34,690 nucleotides of DNA from NBML01 sp029939535 (lineage in GTDB: Bacteria > Desulfobacterota > Desulfobacteria > Desulfobacterales > Desulfobacteraceae). The notes under the pieces were generated by a model, which worked only from the letters and a program-made list of their open reading frames with translations, was not told the DNA's origin and searched no databases. The position numbers and the translations under genes were made by a program. Where the stretch lies: contig JAOZST010000016.1 of assembly GCA_029939535.1 (NCBI GenBank), positions 1 to 34,690 of the forward strand, in the 5' to 3' direction. This document shows positions 24,874 to 33,161 of this stretch, in pieces (the stretch's first letter is position 1; every line of letters starts with the position of its first letter).

Positions 24874-24972
24874 ATAAGGTCCTTTCTGGTTTGGGGTGGA
24901 CGGTCATCAGGCAGGGCTGTGTGATAGTCCATTGGATTTCTTTTTAGTCTGCTCAAGTACTATTGAAAGAAT

Positions 24973-26019
24973 TCAGGCACCAGCGATATCAAGCTCTGTC
25001 ATGGTTTTGTTTCTTCCTGTTTTCTTTGCAAAGTACATGGCAGTATCTGCACGGCCAATGAGGGATTCTAAAGTCTCTCCCGGATTATACTGGGCCACAC
25101 CAAGGGAGATGGTAATGGAACCTATTGATCTGTCTGAGTTCTTGGTCATCCATTTTATGGCCTGGATACTCATTCGAATTTGTTCGGCCAGCACAAATGC
25201 ACCCTCTATAGTGGTGTCCGGAAGAATCAGGATAAATTCTTCTCCCCCGAACCTTGCCGCGCTATCCTTGCCCTTTATATGCTCCTTTAAAAGCCTGGAA
25301 AGTATTTTTAAAACATTGTCTCCCATAAGATGACCATGGGTATCGTTGAGTTTTTTAAAATGATCAATGTCTGCAAATATTATTGAAAGAGGTTCCTTTT
25401 GAGATGCAGATTGTGCAAGAGCCTGGGATAATATTTCATCAAATGCCTTTCGGTTTAACAGGCCGGTTAGCATGTCAGTCCTTGCCGTCTGTTTTATCCC
25501 CTCCAGTTCTTTTTTCAGGGAGCTTATTTCCAAGGCAGTTGCATCCATCTGTTCCTTCAGGGCCTGGCTGGACGTCACCATGGATTTGGTTTCTGAGACT
25601 ATGTTTCTTGCAATGGATGAAATAGTTTCCATTGAATTGGTCTGGCCCAGGTTTTTTGCATAGGTTTCCAAAGTGTTACCCTGGTTGTCCAGTATGGAGC
25701 CGGAATTTTCCAGGTGTTTGACCATCTCTTTGAGAATTGCCTGGAATTCAACAATTTTTTTTTCTGCCAGAAGCATCTGGTTGTCTGCTACATATTTTCT
25801 GAAAAATTTAAGTATGATTTTTGGGGAAATATCGCTGTTTTCTTTTTGCAGGGCATGTATATCCTTTAGCAATTTCTCATTATGGCCCGCAGCATATTCA
25901 TACCATAAAGCATAGACAATGGGGTTATATGGAAGCTTATGCCTGGAAATATACTGCAGGACCATGCGCAGGTAATTGCCTGACTCTTCAATGGATTCTG
26001 GATATAGGTTGTCTATCAT
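24973..26019 (-). CDS. Diguanylate cyclase with N-terminal helical region (GGEEF)
   Basis: This 348-residue soluble protein has a helical N-terminal half (about 1-170), including a coiled-coil-like stretch at 150-178 that probably drives dimerisation. The GGDEF domain (about 180-345) has TDMLTGLLNRKAFDEIL, IIFADIDHFKKLNDTHGH and the active-type signature GGEEF (258-262). The RxxD inhibitory site is KGKD (249-252), lacking the Arg, so product inhibition may be lost. AGGG precedes the ATG. The input signal is not evident. Confidence 0.9.
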   Translation of the reverse strand: MIDNLYPESIEESGNYLRMVLQYISRHKLPYNPIVYALWYEYAAGHNEKLLKDIHALQKENSDISPKIILKFFRKYVADNQMLLAEKKIVEFQAILKEMVKHLENSGSILDNQGNTLETYAKNLGQTNSMETISSIARNIVSETKSMVTSSQALKEQMDATALEISSLKKELEGIKQTARTDMLTGLLNRKAFDEILSQALAQSASQKEPLSIIFADIDHFKKLNDTHGHLMGDNVLKILSRLLKEHIKGKDSAARFGGEEFILILPDTTIEGAFVLAEQIRMSIQAIKWMTKNSDRSIGSITISLGVAQYNPGETLESLIGRADTAMYFAKKTGRNKTMTELDIAGA

Positions 26020-26136
26020 AACTCACCCTGTAAAATCTTGTAATTATTTGCCAGATTAGTGTGATTCGTAATTGCTTTCCGGTACCACGCACAGATCTTA
26101 TCTGATACCAGATTCAATGCAAACATTCAAATACAT

Positions 26137-26165
26137 TTTACAATGGAATCAATTCAGATTAGTAT
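26137..26165 (+). promoter_or_regulatory. Sigma-70-type promoter of pyrF
   Basis: TTTACA (26137-26142), a 17-nt spacer and TAGTAT (26160-26165) lie in the divergent region between the GGDEF gene and pyrF. They would give a 5' leader of about 74 nt. The leader was read for a regulatory hairpin and nothing convincing was found. A short palindrome CAGAT-CTT-ATCTG (26092-26104) lies upstream of the -35. Confidence 0.45.
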
Positions 26166-26245
26166 AGCAATATTTAACAGGAATGGTTAGAGATAATAAT
26201 AAAAGTTTATATCCACTATAAGGTGTTACAATAAAAGGATATTTT

Positions 26246-26974
26246 ATGCAGAAAAAAGCAAAAGATTATATTGTGTTTCCTCTGGATTTTGCCTCTGTTG
26301 CAGAAGCGAAATCATATGTAAAGCTTTTGGACGGTCATGTGGGGATGTTTAAGATCGGTCTGGAACTATTTATTGATCAGGGGCCATCCGTGGTTGCCAT
26401 GGTCAGGGAGTTGAGCCGGGCAAAAATATTTCTGGACCTGAAGCTCCATGATATTTCCGCCACCATAAAACGGGCCATGGGCCGGGTGGCAAACCTTGGT
26501 GTGGACCTGGTCACTGTCCATTGCGCATCTTCTATCCAGATGCTTGAAAAGGCGGTGGAAGGGGGTAGGGGAAAGACAGGTGTGCTGGGGGTGACTCTTT
26601 TGACGGACAATGATGCAAAAATAGTTGAAGCGGGTGGATTCAAGGAGATATTTGTTAAAGATCCAAATGAGCTGGTCCTTGCACGGGCCGGCATGGCCCA
26701 TGCTGCAGGGTGTATGGGTGTGGTCTGTTCCGGAAGGGAAGTTGCCCAGATTAAAAAAGAATTTGGCCGGAATTTTCTGGCGGTTACCCCGGGGATAAGA
26801 CCTGAATGGAGCCTGCTTGAAGATGATGATCAGAAACGGGTGACCACCCCTGCCCAGGCAGTGAAACTGGGTAGTGATCTCATTGTTATAGGCAGGCCCA
26901 TAAGGGATGCCTCTGACCCTGCCAGGGCAGCAAAAAAGGTGATCAGGGAAATCGATACAGTTCTGGGGTTTTAG
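26246..26974 (+). CDS. pyrF: Orotidine 5'-phosphate decarboxylase
   Basis: This enzyme decarboxylates OMP to UMP, the last step of de novo pyrimidine synthesis. The 242 residues form a TIM barrel with the catalytic D64-x-K66-x2-D69 motif (FLDLKLHDISATIKRA) and an early substrate lysine in FKIGLELF. TPGIRPEW and the final IGRPIRDASDP bind phosphate. AAGGA sits just upstream of the ATG. It stands alone on the + strand and is followed by a strong hairpin. Confidence 0.97.
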   Translation: MQKKAKDYIVFPLDFASVAEAKSYVKLLDGHVGMFKIGLELFIDQGPSVVAMVRELSRAKIFLDLKLHDISATIKRAMGRVANLGVDLVTVHCASSIQMLEKAVEGGRGKTGVLGVTLLTDNDAKIVEAGGFKEIFVKDPNELVLARAGMAHAAGCMGVVCSGREVAQIKKEFGRNFLAVTPGIRPEWSLLEDDDQKRVTTPAQAVKLGSDLIVIGRPIRDASDPARAAKKVIREIDTVLGF

Positions 26975-26984
26975 GAAAAATTGC

Positions 26985-27027
26985 CAGGCCCGGGAGATTT
27001 GTGTTGGATGGTCTTCCGGGTCTGTTT
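26985..27027 (+). terminator. Terminator between pyrF and lysC
   Basis: A 13-bp GC-rich stem with two G-U pairs (CAGGCCCGGGAGA 26985-26997 with TCTTCCGGGTCTG 27012-27024) has a 14-nt loop and is followed by TTT. It lies 10 nt after pyrF. lysC converges on it from the other side, so it may work in both directions, though the T-tract is short. Confidence 0.6.
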
Positions 27028-27059
27028 AACCTGTGGTGTATGTCCTGTCCTGGCAGTAC

Positions 27060-28280
27060 CTATTTTTCCTTATCCAGCCCAAAGGCCGTATGCAGTGTTC
27101 TAACTGCAAGCTCAGCGTATTTGGCCAGGATAACGCAGGAGATCCGAATCTCGGAAGTGGAGATCAGCCTGATATTAATATTTTCCGAGGCAAGGGCCTC
27201 AAACATAACGGCGGCAACACCGGAATGGCTTTTCATACCAAGACCGATAACAGATACCTTGGCAATTTCAGTGCCCGTCAGTACTTCATTGGTGCCTATC
27301 TCCCTGGCCACTCTTTCTGATATTTCCCTGGCCCTTTCAAAATCATCTTTAGTCACAGTGAAAGTCAGGTCGGTTTCCCCACCGGATCTTGTGTTCTGGA
27401 TGATCATGTCCACCATGATTTCCGCCTCTGCCAGGGGACCAAATATTTTTGCAGAGACCCCGGGTTGATCAGGAACCTTTTTGAGGGTGATCCTTGCTTC
27501 ATTCATATCACAAGTAATGCCTGATACAACTGCACTTTCCATATCAGAATTTTCATTAATTACCATTGTTCCTTCCTCCTCATTGAATGATGACCGGACA
27601 TGCAGGGGCACATTAAATTTTTTTGCAAATTCAACAGATCTAATTTGAAGCACTTTGGCTCCCAGGATAGCCATTTCAAGCATTTCATCATAGGAAATCC
27701 TTGGGATTTTCTGGGCTGCGTGACAGATTCTCGGATCTGTGGTGTAAACCCCGTCAACATCGGTAAAAATTTCACAGATATCTGCCTTAAGGGATGAGGC
27801 AATGGCAACGGCTGAAGTGTCAGACCCGCCCCGGCCCAGGGTTGTTATGTCTCCGTCAACATCAGAGCCTTGAAATCCTGCAACAACTGCAATATTTCCG
27901 TCATCAAGAGATTTTTTTATGTTTTTGCAATCTATATTCAGTATTCTTGCTTTGCCCGAAGAATTGTCCGTGTGGATACCGGCCTGGAATCCAAGAAAGG
28001 ATTTGGCTTTGTATCCCCTTGATTTAAGGATCATGGCAAGCAGGGCTGCTGTTGTCTGTTCTCCAGTGGCAAGCAGTACATCCAGTTCTCTTTTGTCGGG
28101 ATTTTTTGATGCCTGTTTTGAAAGAGAAATCAGTTGATCAGTGACACCTGCCATGGCAGAGAGCACAACCACCACTTGATTGTTGTTGTCATAGGTCTTT
28201 TGTACCCGGTCAGCAACTTTGGAAATTCGTTCTATATCTGCCACGGAGGTACCGCCGTATTTTTGTACTCTTAACGCCAT
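27060..28280 (-). CDS. lysC: Aspartate kinase
   Basis: This 406-residue enzyme phosphorylates aspartate, the entry step for lysine, threonine and methionine. The N-terminal kinase domain (about 1-245) starts LRVQKYGGTSVADIERI and holds LATGEQTTAALLAM, GRGGSDTSAVAIA and FTDVDGVYTTDPRI. Two C-terminal ACT domains (about 260-400) provide feedback control. The length matches the single-chain, lysine/threonine-regulated type. It is last in the tag-nnr-tsaE-lysC run and starts 31 nt after tsaE with only a weak ribosome-binding site. Confidence 0.96.
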   Translation of the reverse strand: MALRVQKYGGTSVADIERISKVADRVQKTYDNNNQVVVVLSAMAGVTDQLISLSKQASKNPDKRELDVLLATGEQTTAALLAMILKSRGYKAKSFLGFQAGIHTDNSSGKARILNIDCKNIKKSLDDGNIAVVAGFQGSDVDGDITTLGRGGSDTSAVAIASSLKADICEIFTDVDGVYTTDPRICHAAQKIPRISYDEMLEMAILGAKVLQIRSVEFAKKFNVPLHVRSSFNEEEGTMVINENSDMESAVVSGITCDMNEARITLKKVPDQPGVSAKIFGPLAEAEIMVDMIIQNTRSGGETDLTFTVTKDDFERAREISERVAREIGTNEVLTGTEIAKVSVIGLGMKSHSGVAAVMFEALASENINIRLISTSEIRISCVILAKYAELAVRTLHTAFGLDKEK

Positions 28281-28311
28281 AATAACCCCAGAAATTTACT
28301 TAAGTTAAAAT

Positions 28312-28776
28312 TTATAAAAACAATCTGCTTACCAGATTCATACCAGAATGTCCAGTTGGGAAAAAAGATATTATCCTATTGTATTCAGCATCAAATTCAA
28401 ATTTAATTTTAAGGTCAAATTTAAACTGTATCTCTTCCAGGAGTTCCGGCCATTCCACAGTTAAAATTGCATCTTCTCCCATGAGATCATAAAATCCAAT
28501 ATCTTCAAGCTCATCTGCACTGGCCAGCCTGTATAGGTCCAGGTGGCACAGACGGAATTTTTTTCCTGGATATTCATTAATGATATTAAAAGTGGGACTG
28601 GTTATATAATAGCCATCATTGACTTCCAGTCCCTTTGCCAGTCCCTGGGTCAGGGTTGTTTTGCCAGCCCCCAGATCCCCTGTCAAAGCAATGGCAAACT
28701 GGCTGGAAACAGCTTGGCCAATCCGCATCCCAAGGTCCAGTGTCTGTTGGGATGTATGGGATATGATTTTTTTCAT
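28312..28776 (-). CDS. tsaE: tRNA t6A synthesis ATPase TsaE
   Basis: TsaE is the P-loop partner of TsaB/TsaD in forming N6-threonylcarbamoyl-adenosine at tRNA position 37. The 154 residues contain the Walker A motif GDLGAGKTT (33-41), the TSPTFNIINEYPG segment and HLDLYRL followed by TVEWPELL. Its ATG overlaps the nnr stop (ATGA). nnr-tsaE adjacency is common in bacteria and supports the call. Confidence 0.95.
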   Translation of the reverse strand: MKKIISHTSQQTLDLGMRIGQAVSSQFAIALTGDLGAGKTTLTQGLAKGLEVNDGYYITSPTFNIINEYPGKKFRLCHLDLYRLASADELEDIGFYDLMGEDAILTVEWPELLEEIQFKFDLKIKFEFDAEYNRIISFFPTGHSGMNLVSRLFL

Positions 28777-30335
28777 AATAGATGATCATGGATTGTTCCG
28801 GGAATGACCTGGACCATGTCTGAAGCCAGAAAACCGAATTCAGCCTGTTCTGCCAGGTAATCTCCACAAAGTCCATGGATAAAAACTCCGGCCAGAGCAG
28901 CATTTTCAATGGAAAATCCCTGGGAAGCAAAACCGGCAATCATGCCCGTGAGAACATCTCCCATACCCCCTGATGCCATGCCCGGGTTTCCATTGGGACA
29001 GATAAAAGACCTGCCGTCTGGGCAGCAGACAAGGGTCTGGGCACCTTTTAATACCAGGACACTCTGGTATTTTTTTGCAAACCAGGCGCCTATTCCAAGC
29101 CGGTCAGCCTGGATTTCTGGGGTTGTTTTTCCACACAGCCTTGCCATTTCACCGGGATGGGGGGTTAAAATAGTTGGGGCTTTTCTGGATTTGAGAATAT
29201 CCAGGGAGCCGGCAATACAATTAAGACCGTCAGCATCAATGACTATTGGAATATTTGTATCCTGGACCAGTTTTTTGACCAGGGCTCTTGTCCCTTTTTC
29301 AATCCCGATTCCAGGTCCCAATGCCAATACCTGTTTGTCCTTTAATAATTCCTTAACAGAGGGAAGACTGGTAAGGGATAAACATCCGTCCACGGTTTCC
29401 ATCAGGGGAACAGTCATGGGTTCAATCACCTGGGATTCAAGGCAGGAGTTCAGGCTCTCTGGAATTCCCAGGGTGACAAGCCCGGTCCCACATCGCATGG
29501 CTGCATTGGCACAAAGCGTTGCTGCCCCTGTTTTTCCCGTGGAGCCGGCAATTACCAGGAGGTGGCCGAAGGTTCCCTTGTGGCTGTTGAATTCCCTTGG
29601 AGTAAACAGACTGGCAATATCTTTATTTTCCAGCAAAAAAAGGTTTGGTTTCTCATCTCTGGCAATGAAATTCGGGATGCCGATATCCAGGACCTCAAGG
29701 TCCCCGGTGTATTTATTTCCGGGATAGAGGATATGTCCGGCTTTTGCCATACCAAAGGTAGCAGTGGCAGAAGCTTTGACTGCAACACCGCAGACAGATC
29801 CATTGTCTGCGTTCAAACCCGAGGAGATATCAACGGAAAAAATTTCTTTTCCCGACTTGTTTAACAGAGTAATCACATCCTTGAAAAATCCCCTTACATC
29901 TGAATTCAATCCAATGCCGAAAATGGCATCCACAAAAAGGTCATGGTGAAGAATTCCGGATTTATGCCTGGCAAAGGCATCTTTATCCGGGATTTCAACT
30001 ATTTTTGATTTTGGATGTTTTTTACAGAGTTTTTTGGCCAGGATACAATTGGTCTTTGCATCTCCAGCAAGCTTGTCCTGGGTGGATAAGAGGTAAAAAG
30101 TTGTCTGGATACCCATTTCCATGAGATATCTGCCAATTACAAATCCGTCTCCGCCATTATTGCCTCGGCCAATAATCATGGCTATTTTTTTGTTTTCAAG
30201 GGGACCAAACTTTTTAACAAGCATGTTAAAGGCTCCCCGTCCGGCATTTTCCATCAACACCTGGCCTGGAATGCCAAACTCATTAATGGTCTTTTTGTCC
30301 ATCTGCTGCATTTGTCCAGCTGTTACAAGTATCAT
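28773..30335 (-). CDS. nnr: Bifunctional NAD(P)HX epimerase / ADP-dependent dehydratase
   Basis: This enzyme repairs hydrated NADH and NADPH. The 520 residues comprise an N-terminal epimerase domain (about 1-215, YjeF_N/NnrE, with IGRGNNGGDGFVIGRYL). A C-terminal ribokinase-like dehydratase domain follows (about 225-515, NnrD), with LVIAGSTGKTGAATL, TPHPGEMARLCG and the nucleotide site ASGGMGDVLTGMIAGF. AAGGA lies 8 nt before the ATG. It follows tag by 28 nt and overlaps tsaE by 4 nt. Confidence 0.96.
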   Translation of the reverse strand: MILVTAGQMQQMDKKTINEFGIPGQVLMENAGRGAFNMLVKKFGPLENKKIAMIIGRGNNGGDGFVIGRYLMEMGIQTTFYLLSTQDKLAGDAKTNCILAKKLCKKHPKSKIVEIPDKDAFARHKSGILHHDLFVDAIFGIGLNSDVRGFFKDVITLLNKSGKEIFSVDISSGLNADNGSVCGVAVKASATATFGMAKAGHILYPGNKYTGDLEVLDIGIPNFIARDEKPNLFLLENKDIASLFTPREFNSHKGTFGHLLVIAGSTGKTGAATLCANAAMRCGTGLVTLGIPESLNSCLESQVIEPMTVPLMETVDGCLSLTSLPSVKELLKDKQVLALGPGIGIEKGTRALVKKLVQDTNIPIVIDADGLNCIAGSLDILKSRKAPTILTPHPGEMARLCGKTTPEIQADRLGIGAWFAKKYQSVLVLKGAQTLVCCPDGRSFICPNGNPGMASGGMGDVLTGMIAGFASQGFSIENAALAGVFIHGLCGDYLAEQAEFGFLASDMVQVIPGTIHDHLL

Positions 30336-30363
30336 ATTAGCATTCCTTTTGATTGATGCCTCA

Positions 30364-30981
30364 TCAGACCTGATTCCCCATTACTTCATGATATCTGAAG
30401 CAGGAGATAAGGTGGTCATTGACCATCCCTGTGGCCTGCATGTGGGCATAGATAATGGTGGATCCTGTAAACTTAAAACCCCTTTGTTTCAGGTCCTTTG
30501 AAAAGGCATCTGATTCCTTTGTGGTGGCAGGCACCTGATCTGTGTCAATAAAAGTGTTGACCTTTTGTCGCCCGTCCACAAACTGCCAGGCATAGGAGTC
30601 AAATGATCCAAACTCTTCCTGTATCTTTAAAAACGCCCGGGCATTGGTTACAGCAGCATTAACTTTTAGCCTGTTCCTGATTATGCCAGGGTCCAACAGG
30701 AGCTGTTCAATTTTGTCCTGGTTGAATTTTGCCACCTTTTCAGGGTCAAAATTGGCAAATGCCTTGCAATATCCAGGTCTTCTTTTTAAAATGGTAATCC
30801 AGGAAAGGCCTGCCTGAGCCCCTTCCAGGATAAGGAATTCAAAGAGTTTTCTATCATCGTGAACTGGAACTCCCCACTCAGTATCATGATATTGAATATA
30901 AACAGGATCTTTGGTTACCCAGTTGCATCTTTCCATTTTGTTTGTTGCCTTGTGGAGGGTTTCTTTTTCGTCATTATTCAT
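30364..30981 (-). CDS. tag: DNA-3-methyladenine glycosylase I
   Basis: Tag excises N3-methyladenine from alkylated DNA. Zinc ligands of the E. coli enzyme are all present: C19 and H32 (MERCNWVTKDPVYIQYHD) and H190-x3-C194 near the end. The catalytic Glu is E53 in LEGAQAGLSW. The product is 205 residues from 30981. An internal ATG at 30936 starts exactly at the family's MERC and would give 190 residues, closer to the E. coli 187; both have similar AAGG sites about 11 nt upstream, so the true start is undecided. Confidence 0.94.
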   Translation of the reverse strand: MNNDEKETLHKATNKMERCNWVTKDPVYIQYHDTEWGVPVHDDRKLFEFLILEGAQAGLSWITILKRRPGYCKAFANFDPEKVAKFNQDKIEQLLLDPGIIRNRLKVNAAVTNARAFLKIQEEFGSFDSYAWQFVDGRQKVNTFIDTDQVPATTKESDAFSKDLKQRGFKFTGSTIIYAHMQATGMVNDHLISCFRYHEVMGNQV

Positions 30982-31015
30982 TTCATCTTTGATCCTTGGA
31001 TTATTTTCAAGGATA

Positions 31016-31043
31016 AAAATAGCAAAAAAATCGATAAAATCAA
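31016..31043 (-). promoter_or_regulatory. Possible promoter of tag
   Basis: On the - strand TTGATT (31038-31043), 16 nt and TATTTT (31016-31021) lie 35-62 nt before the longer tag start. Both boxes match consensus at four of six positions in an A/T-rich stretch, so chance occurrence is quite possible. The rest of the 290-nt gap 30982-31271 holds no gene that I can support. Confidence 0.3.
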
Positions 31044-31237
31044 AGACTGTTTTTTGAAATTACCAAAGGCACTAGGGGGTGCAGCAAAATATCCAAGGCC
31101 GGGAATACTGATTTTAAAGGCACATTGTTGTATTTCATCGGTCGTCAGCGTATATTGACCCTTAAATTGTTTCAGGATGAAGGCAAAACAATGTTATCAT
31201 TGCACTGATCGGCAAAATCCAGGACACAAATTATAGC

Positions 31238-31265
31238 TTGACTTTGATATCAATAATAGTATCAT
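31238..31265 (+). promoter_or_regulatory. hicAB promoter with overlapping palindromic operator
   Basis: TTGACT (31238-31243), a 16-nt spacer and TATCAT (31260-31265) each match consensus at five of six bases. The spacer contains a perfect palindrome, TTGATATCAA (31244-31253). A second inverted pair, TGATA (31245-31249) and TATCA (31260-31264), covers the -10. HicB antitoxins are known to repress their own promoter through a C-terminal DNA-binding domain, so these repeats are the likely operator. Predicted transcription begins at or next to the hicA ATG. Confidence 0.6.
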
Positions 31266-31271
31266 TTATTT

Positions 31272-31532
31272 ATGCAAAGCATAGCTGCTAAATTAAAACA
31301 ATTTAGAAATAATACTACGAATGTTACGTTTTCAGAGTTATGCAAAGTGTGTGATTTTTATTTTGGAAATCCCAGGCAATCAGGCTCAAGCCACAGAGTA
31401 TATAAAACTCCATGGAGTGGCGATCCACGTGTTAATATTCAGAACTCAAAAGGAAAAGCAAAATCATACCAGGTCAGACAGGTATTAAAAGCTATTGAAA
31501 GATTGGAGGTCGAAAGTGGCAATAAAAAATGA
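31272..31532 (+). CDS. hicA: HicA-family toxin (mRNA interferase)
   Basis: This 86-residue, dsRBD-like protein has the conserved catalytic His in GSSHRVY (H41), preceded by DFYFGNPRQS. The subfamily block TPWSGDPRVNIQ and the end KAKSYQVRQVLKAIERLE are present. HicA toxins cleave mRNA and are neutralised by HicB. No other in-frame Met exists and there is no Shine-Dalgarno before the ATG, so translation may be leaderless or weak. It overlaps hicB by 17 nt. Confidence 0.9.
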   Translation: MQSIAAKLKQFRNNTTNVTFSELCKVCDFYFGNPRQSGSSHRVYKTPWSGDPRVNIQNSKGKAKSYQVRQVLKAIERLEVESGNKK

Positions 31533-31845
31533 TCATTATACATATAGAGTAACTTGGTCATCGGACGACGATGAATATGTAGGCTTATGTGCGGAACTGC
31601 CTGGTTTAAGTTGGTTGGCAAAAACTCCAGAATCTGCTTTAAAGGGAATTCGAAATATAGTTGCTGATGTAATTGAAGATATGAAGAGCAACAAAGAGAA
31701 AATTCCTGAACCTATTGCGATTAAGAACTATAGTGGGAAATTTATGGTTCGGGTTCCTCCAGATGTCCATCGCGAACTTGCTATTAAAGCAGCAGAAGCC
31801 GGTGTCAGTTTAAACCGTCTCGCTAGCTCGAAATTAAGTTATTAA
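31516..31845 (+). CDS. hicB: HicB-family antitoxin
   Basis: The 109-residue antitoxin has the HicB partial RNase-H fold (about 5-60: YTYRVTWSSDDDEYVGLCAE, LSWLAKTPESALKGI). A C-terminal ribbon-helix-helix DNA-binding segment follows (about 72-109: FMVRVPPDVHRELAIKAAEA, VSLNRLAS). I place the start at GTG 31516 because GGAGG (31505-31509) lies exactly 6 nt upstream. A longer reading from TTG 31495 would place that site inside the gene. The strong site contrasts with hicA and favours excess antitoxin. Confidence 0.9.
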   Translation: MAIKNDHYTYRVTWSSDDDEYVGLCAELPGLSWLAKTPESALKGIRNIVADVIEDMKSNKEKIPEPIAIKNYSGKFMVRVPPDVHRELAIKAAEAGVSLNRLASSKLSY

Positions 31846-31885
31846 TTGAAAACAAATCAAGTGAGTTTTTCCAAAAAAATGCTAC

Positions 31886-31963
31886 CTGTGCGGTTAGCTT
31901 TTTGATAAAACTGTTCAACATCCTTTTTAGGCTAACGCCTAACAGCTTATGCTAACCTCACAG
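31886..31963. repeat. Large imperfect hairpin downstream of hicAB
   Basis: A 13-nt left arm CTGTGCGGTTAGC (31886-31898) pairs with GCTAACCTCACAG (31951-31963) with one mismatch. Nested inside is TTAGGC-TAAC-GCCTAA (31927-31942), a perfect 6-bp stem. The 331 nt from 31846 to 32176 contain no gene that I can support; they hold this structure and the 45-bp repeat at 32040. It could be a terminator-like RNA, a cruciform or a mobile-element remnant. The orientation does not fit an integron attC site. Confidence 0.5.
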
Positions 31964-32039
31964 ACCGAACAATCGCCGGGTACGGTTCAAAAATTAAGGG
32001 ATTTTTTACCCATGGATTTTTAATTTTGATTATGGAAAA

Positions 32040-32084
32040 TGAAAAACAGCCTTTTGTTTCTGGCAATGGGATAATAATTTTTTA
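32040..32084. repeat. 45-bp direct repeat, left copy
   Basis: Identical at 44 of 45 positions to 34476-34520 (the difference is T at 32061 against C at 34497). Read on the - strand it encodes KKLLSHCQKQKAVFH, then FP and a stop. This is the same C-terminus as the helicase fragment at the window end, but here detached from the rest of that gene. The two copies bracket the cytochrome cassette. Confidence 0.9.
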
Positions 32085-33006
32085 GAAAATCCAGAATATC
32101 ATAAATTTTCTTTTCGATTTTAATCTGCTACTCCTATTCATTTATCGTTTCTTTTGGTAATCCCACCATAGTGTTTTCAGCCGCCATTTACGGTAAGCCG
32201 GTGTTTTTTGCAAAACATTTTATCACCGTATTTATCATGGCAGGGCACACACAGACCTACCCTTGTGATCCTTCCCAATTCTTCCTTATTAAAAGGTCGG
32301 CTGTCTTTTCGGGAGGCAAGCTGAAGCGGCTTACCGTCAGGGGATTCAAATGCATCCAGAGGGAAATCAATGCCAAGACCGGATTCAGCTGCCTGGTAAA
32401 TCGGATCGAAAACCAGCCCATTTTCAGTGATCTTCAATGCTCCGGTTCCCAGGCCGAGAATTTTTGGGTCCAGATGACACTCCTCGCAACTCGGTACTTT
32501 GAGAGTTGTGGTATGGGGATCAAACCCGGCCATCACCAAATGTCGATGGGATTCTTTCGGCTGATGACGGCCTTTTTCATCAAAAACGTCGACATAAACC
32601 TGACAGCCCGGTGCAAAAGGGCCGATACTGTCGTCGGAATTAATCCCAAGGGTAGGACGTCTGAACCGCAGATAGCTTCTACCCTCCATCCACCTTCCCG
32701 ATGATTTTTCACCTGTAAGCCAGTCTTTCTGGAATGCCTGTAAAAAAAGAGTTTCATGGCAGCCATAACATTGCGGGGTCCAGGCACTGTGACAGGCCTG
32801 GTAAGAGAGCCTCCGGTGATACGCAGCTTTATGGATTTCAGGATTTAGCACTCCGGAGAAAACGATTTTCTTGCCATCTTTTTTGCGAAAGAGTTTTAGT
32901 TTTCCGTCCGCCTCATCTTTCAGGTTGTACATTGGGCTTCCTTTGGGTGAAAGGATAAACGGGCCTGCATTTAAAGATTTTTCATGTCCATTGCCACGCA
33001 AAAGCC

Positions 33007-33061
33007 GCCGGGTCAGATCAGTGTCTGGATCTTCCAGTCTATATTCAGGTGCATGGCAGGT
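33007..33061. repeat. 55-nt duplicate, left flank of the gap
   Basis: This is identical over all 55 positions to 33162-33216, and it ends exactly at the first N. In both copies the - strand encodes TCHAPEYRLEDPDTDLTR of the cytochrome. It is best explained as contig ends sharing a 55-mer that were joined with a placeholder. Confidence 0.95.
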
Positions 33062-33161
33062 NNNNNNNNNNNNNNNNNNNNNNNNNNNNNNNNNNNNNNN
33101 NNNNNNNNNNNNNNNNNNNNNNNNNNNNNNNNNNNNNNNNNNNNNNNNNNNNNNNNNNNNN
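33062..33161. other. 100-N assembly gap
   Basis: Exactly 100 undetermined bases, the conventional placeholder for a gap of unknown size. Because both flanks are the same 55 nt, the real sequence most likely has no gap and only one copy of the flank. Confidence 0.98.

Noticed and set aside
26050..26070. TGGCA-like sequence on the - strand as a sigma-54 promoter of the GGDEF gene
   Set aside because: The required GC at the -12 element is absent.
28909..29727. A 272-residue + strand reading frame opposite nnr
   Set aside because: It is antisense to strongly conserved Nnr motifs and has low-complexity, non-family composition.
31010..31200. A short unassigned - strand reading frame containing IPGLGYFAAPPSAFGNF
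   Set aside because: It has no ATG, lacks a ribosome-binding site and is not recognisable; it may be a gene remnant, but nothing supports calling it.
31886..31963. Integron attC site beside the hicAB pair
   Set aside because: The outer words are in the order GTTAGC...GCTAAC, the reverse of the AAC...GTT layout of attC ends, and no matching second site or integrase is visible.
32171..32704. A 177-residue + strand reading frame opposite the cytochrome
   Set aside because: It mirrors the cytochrome coding strand, which carries clear haem motifs; the + strand product resembles nothing.
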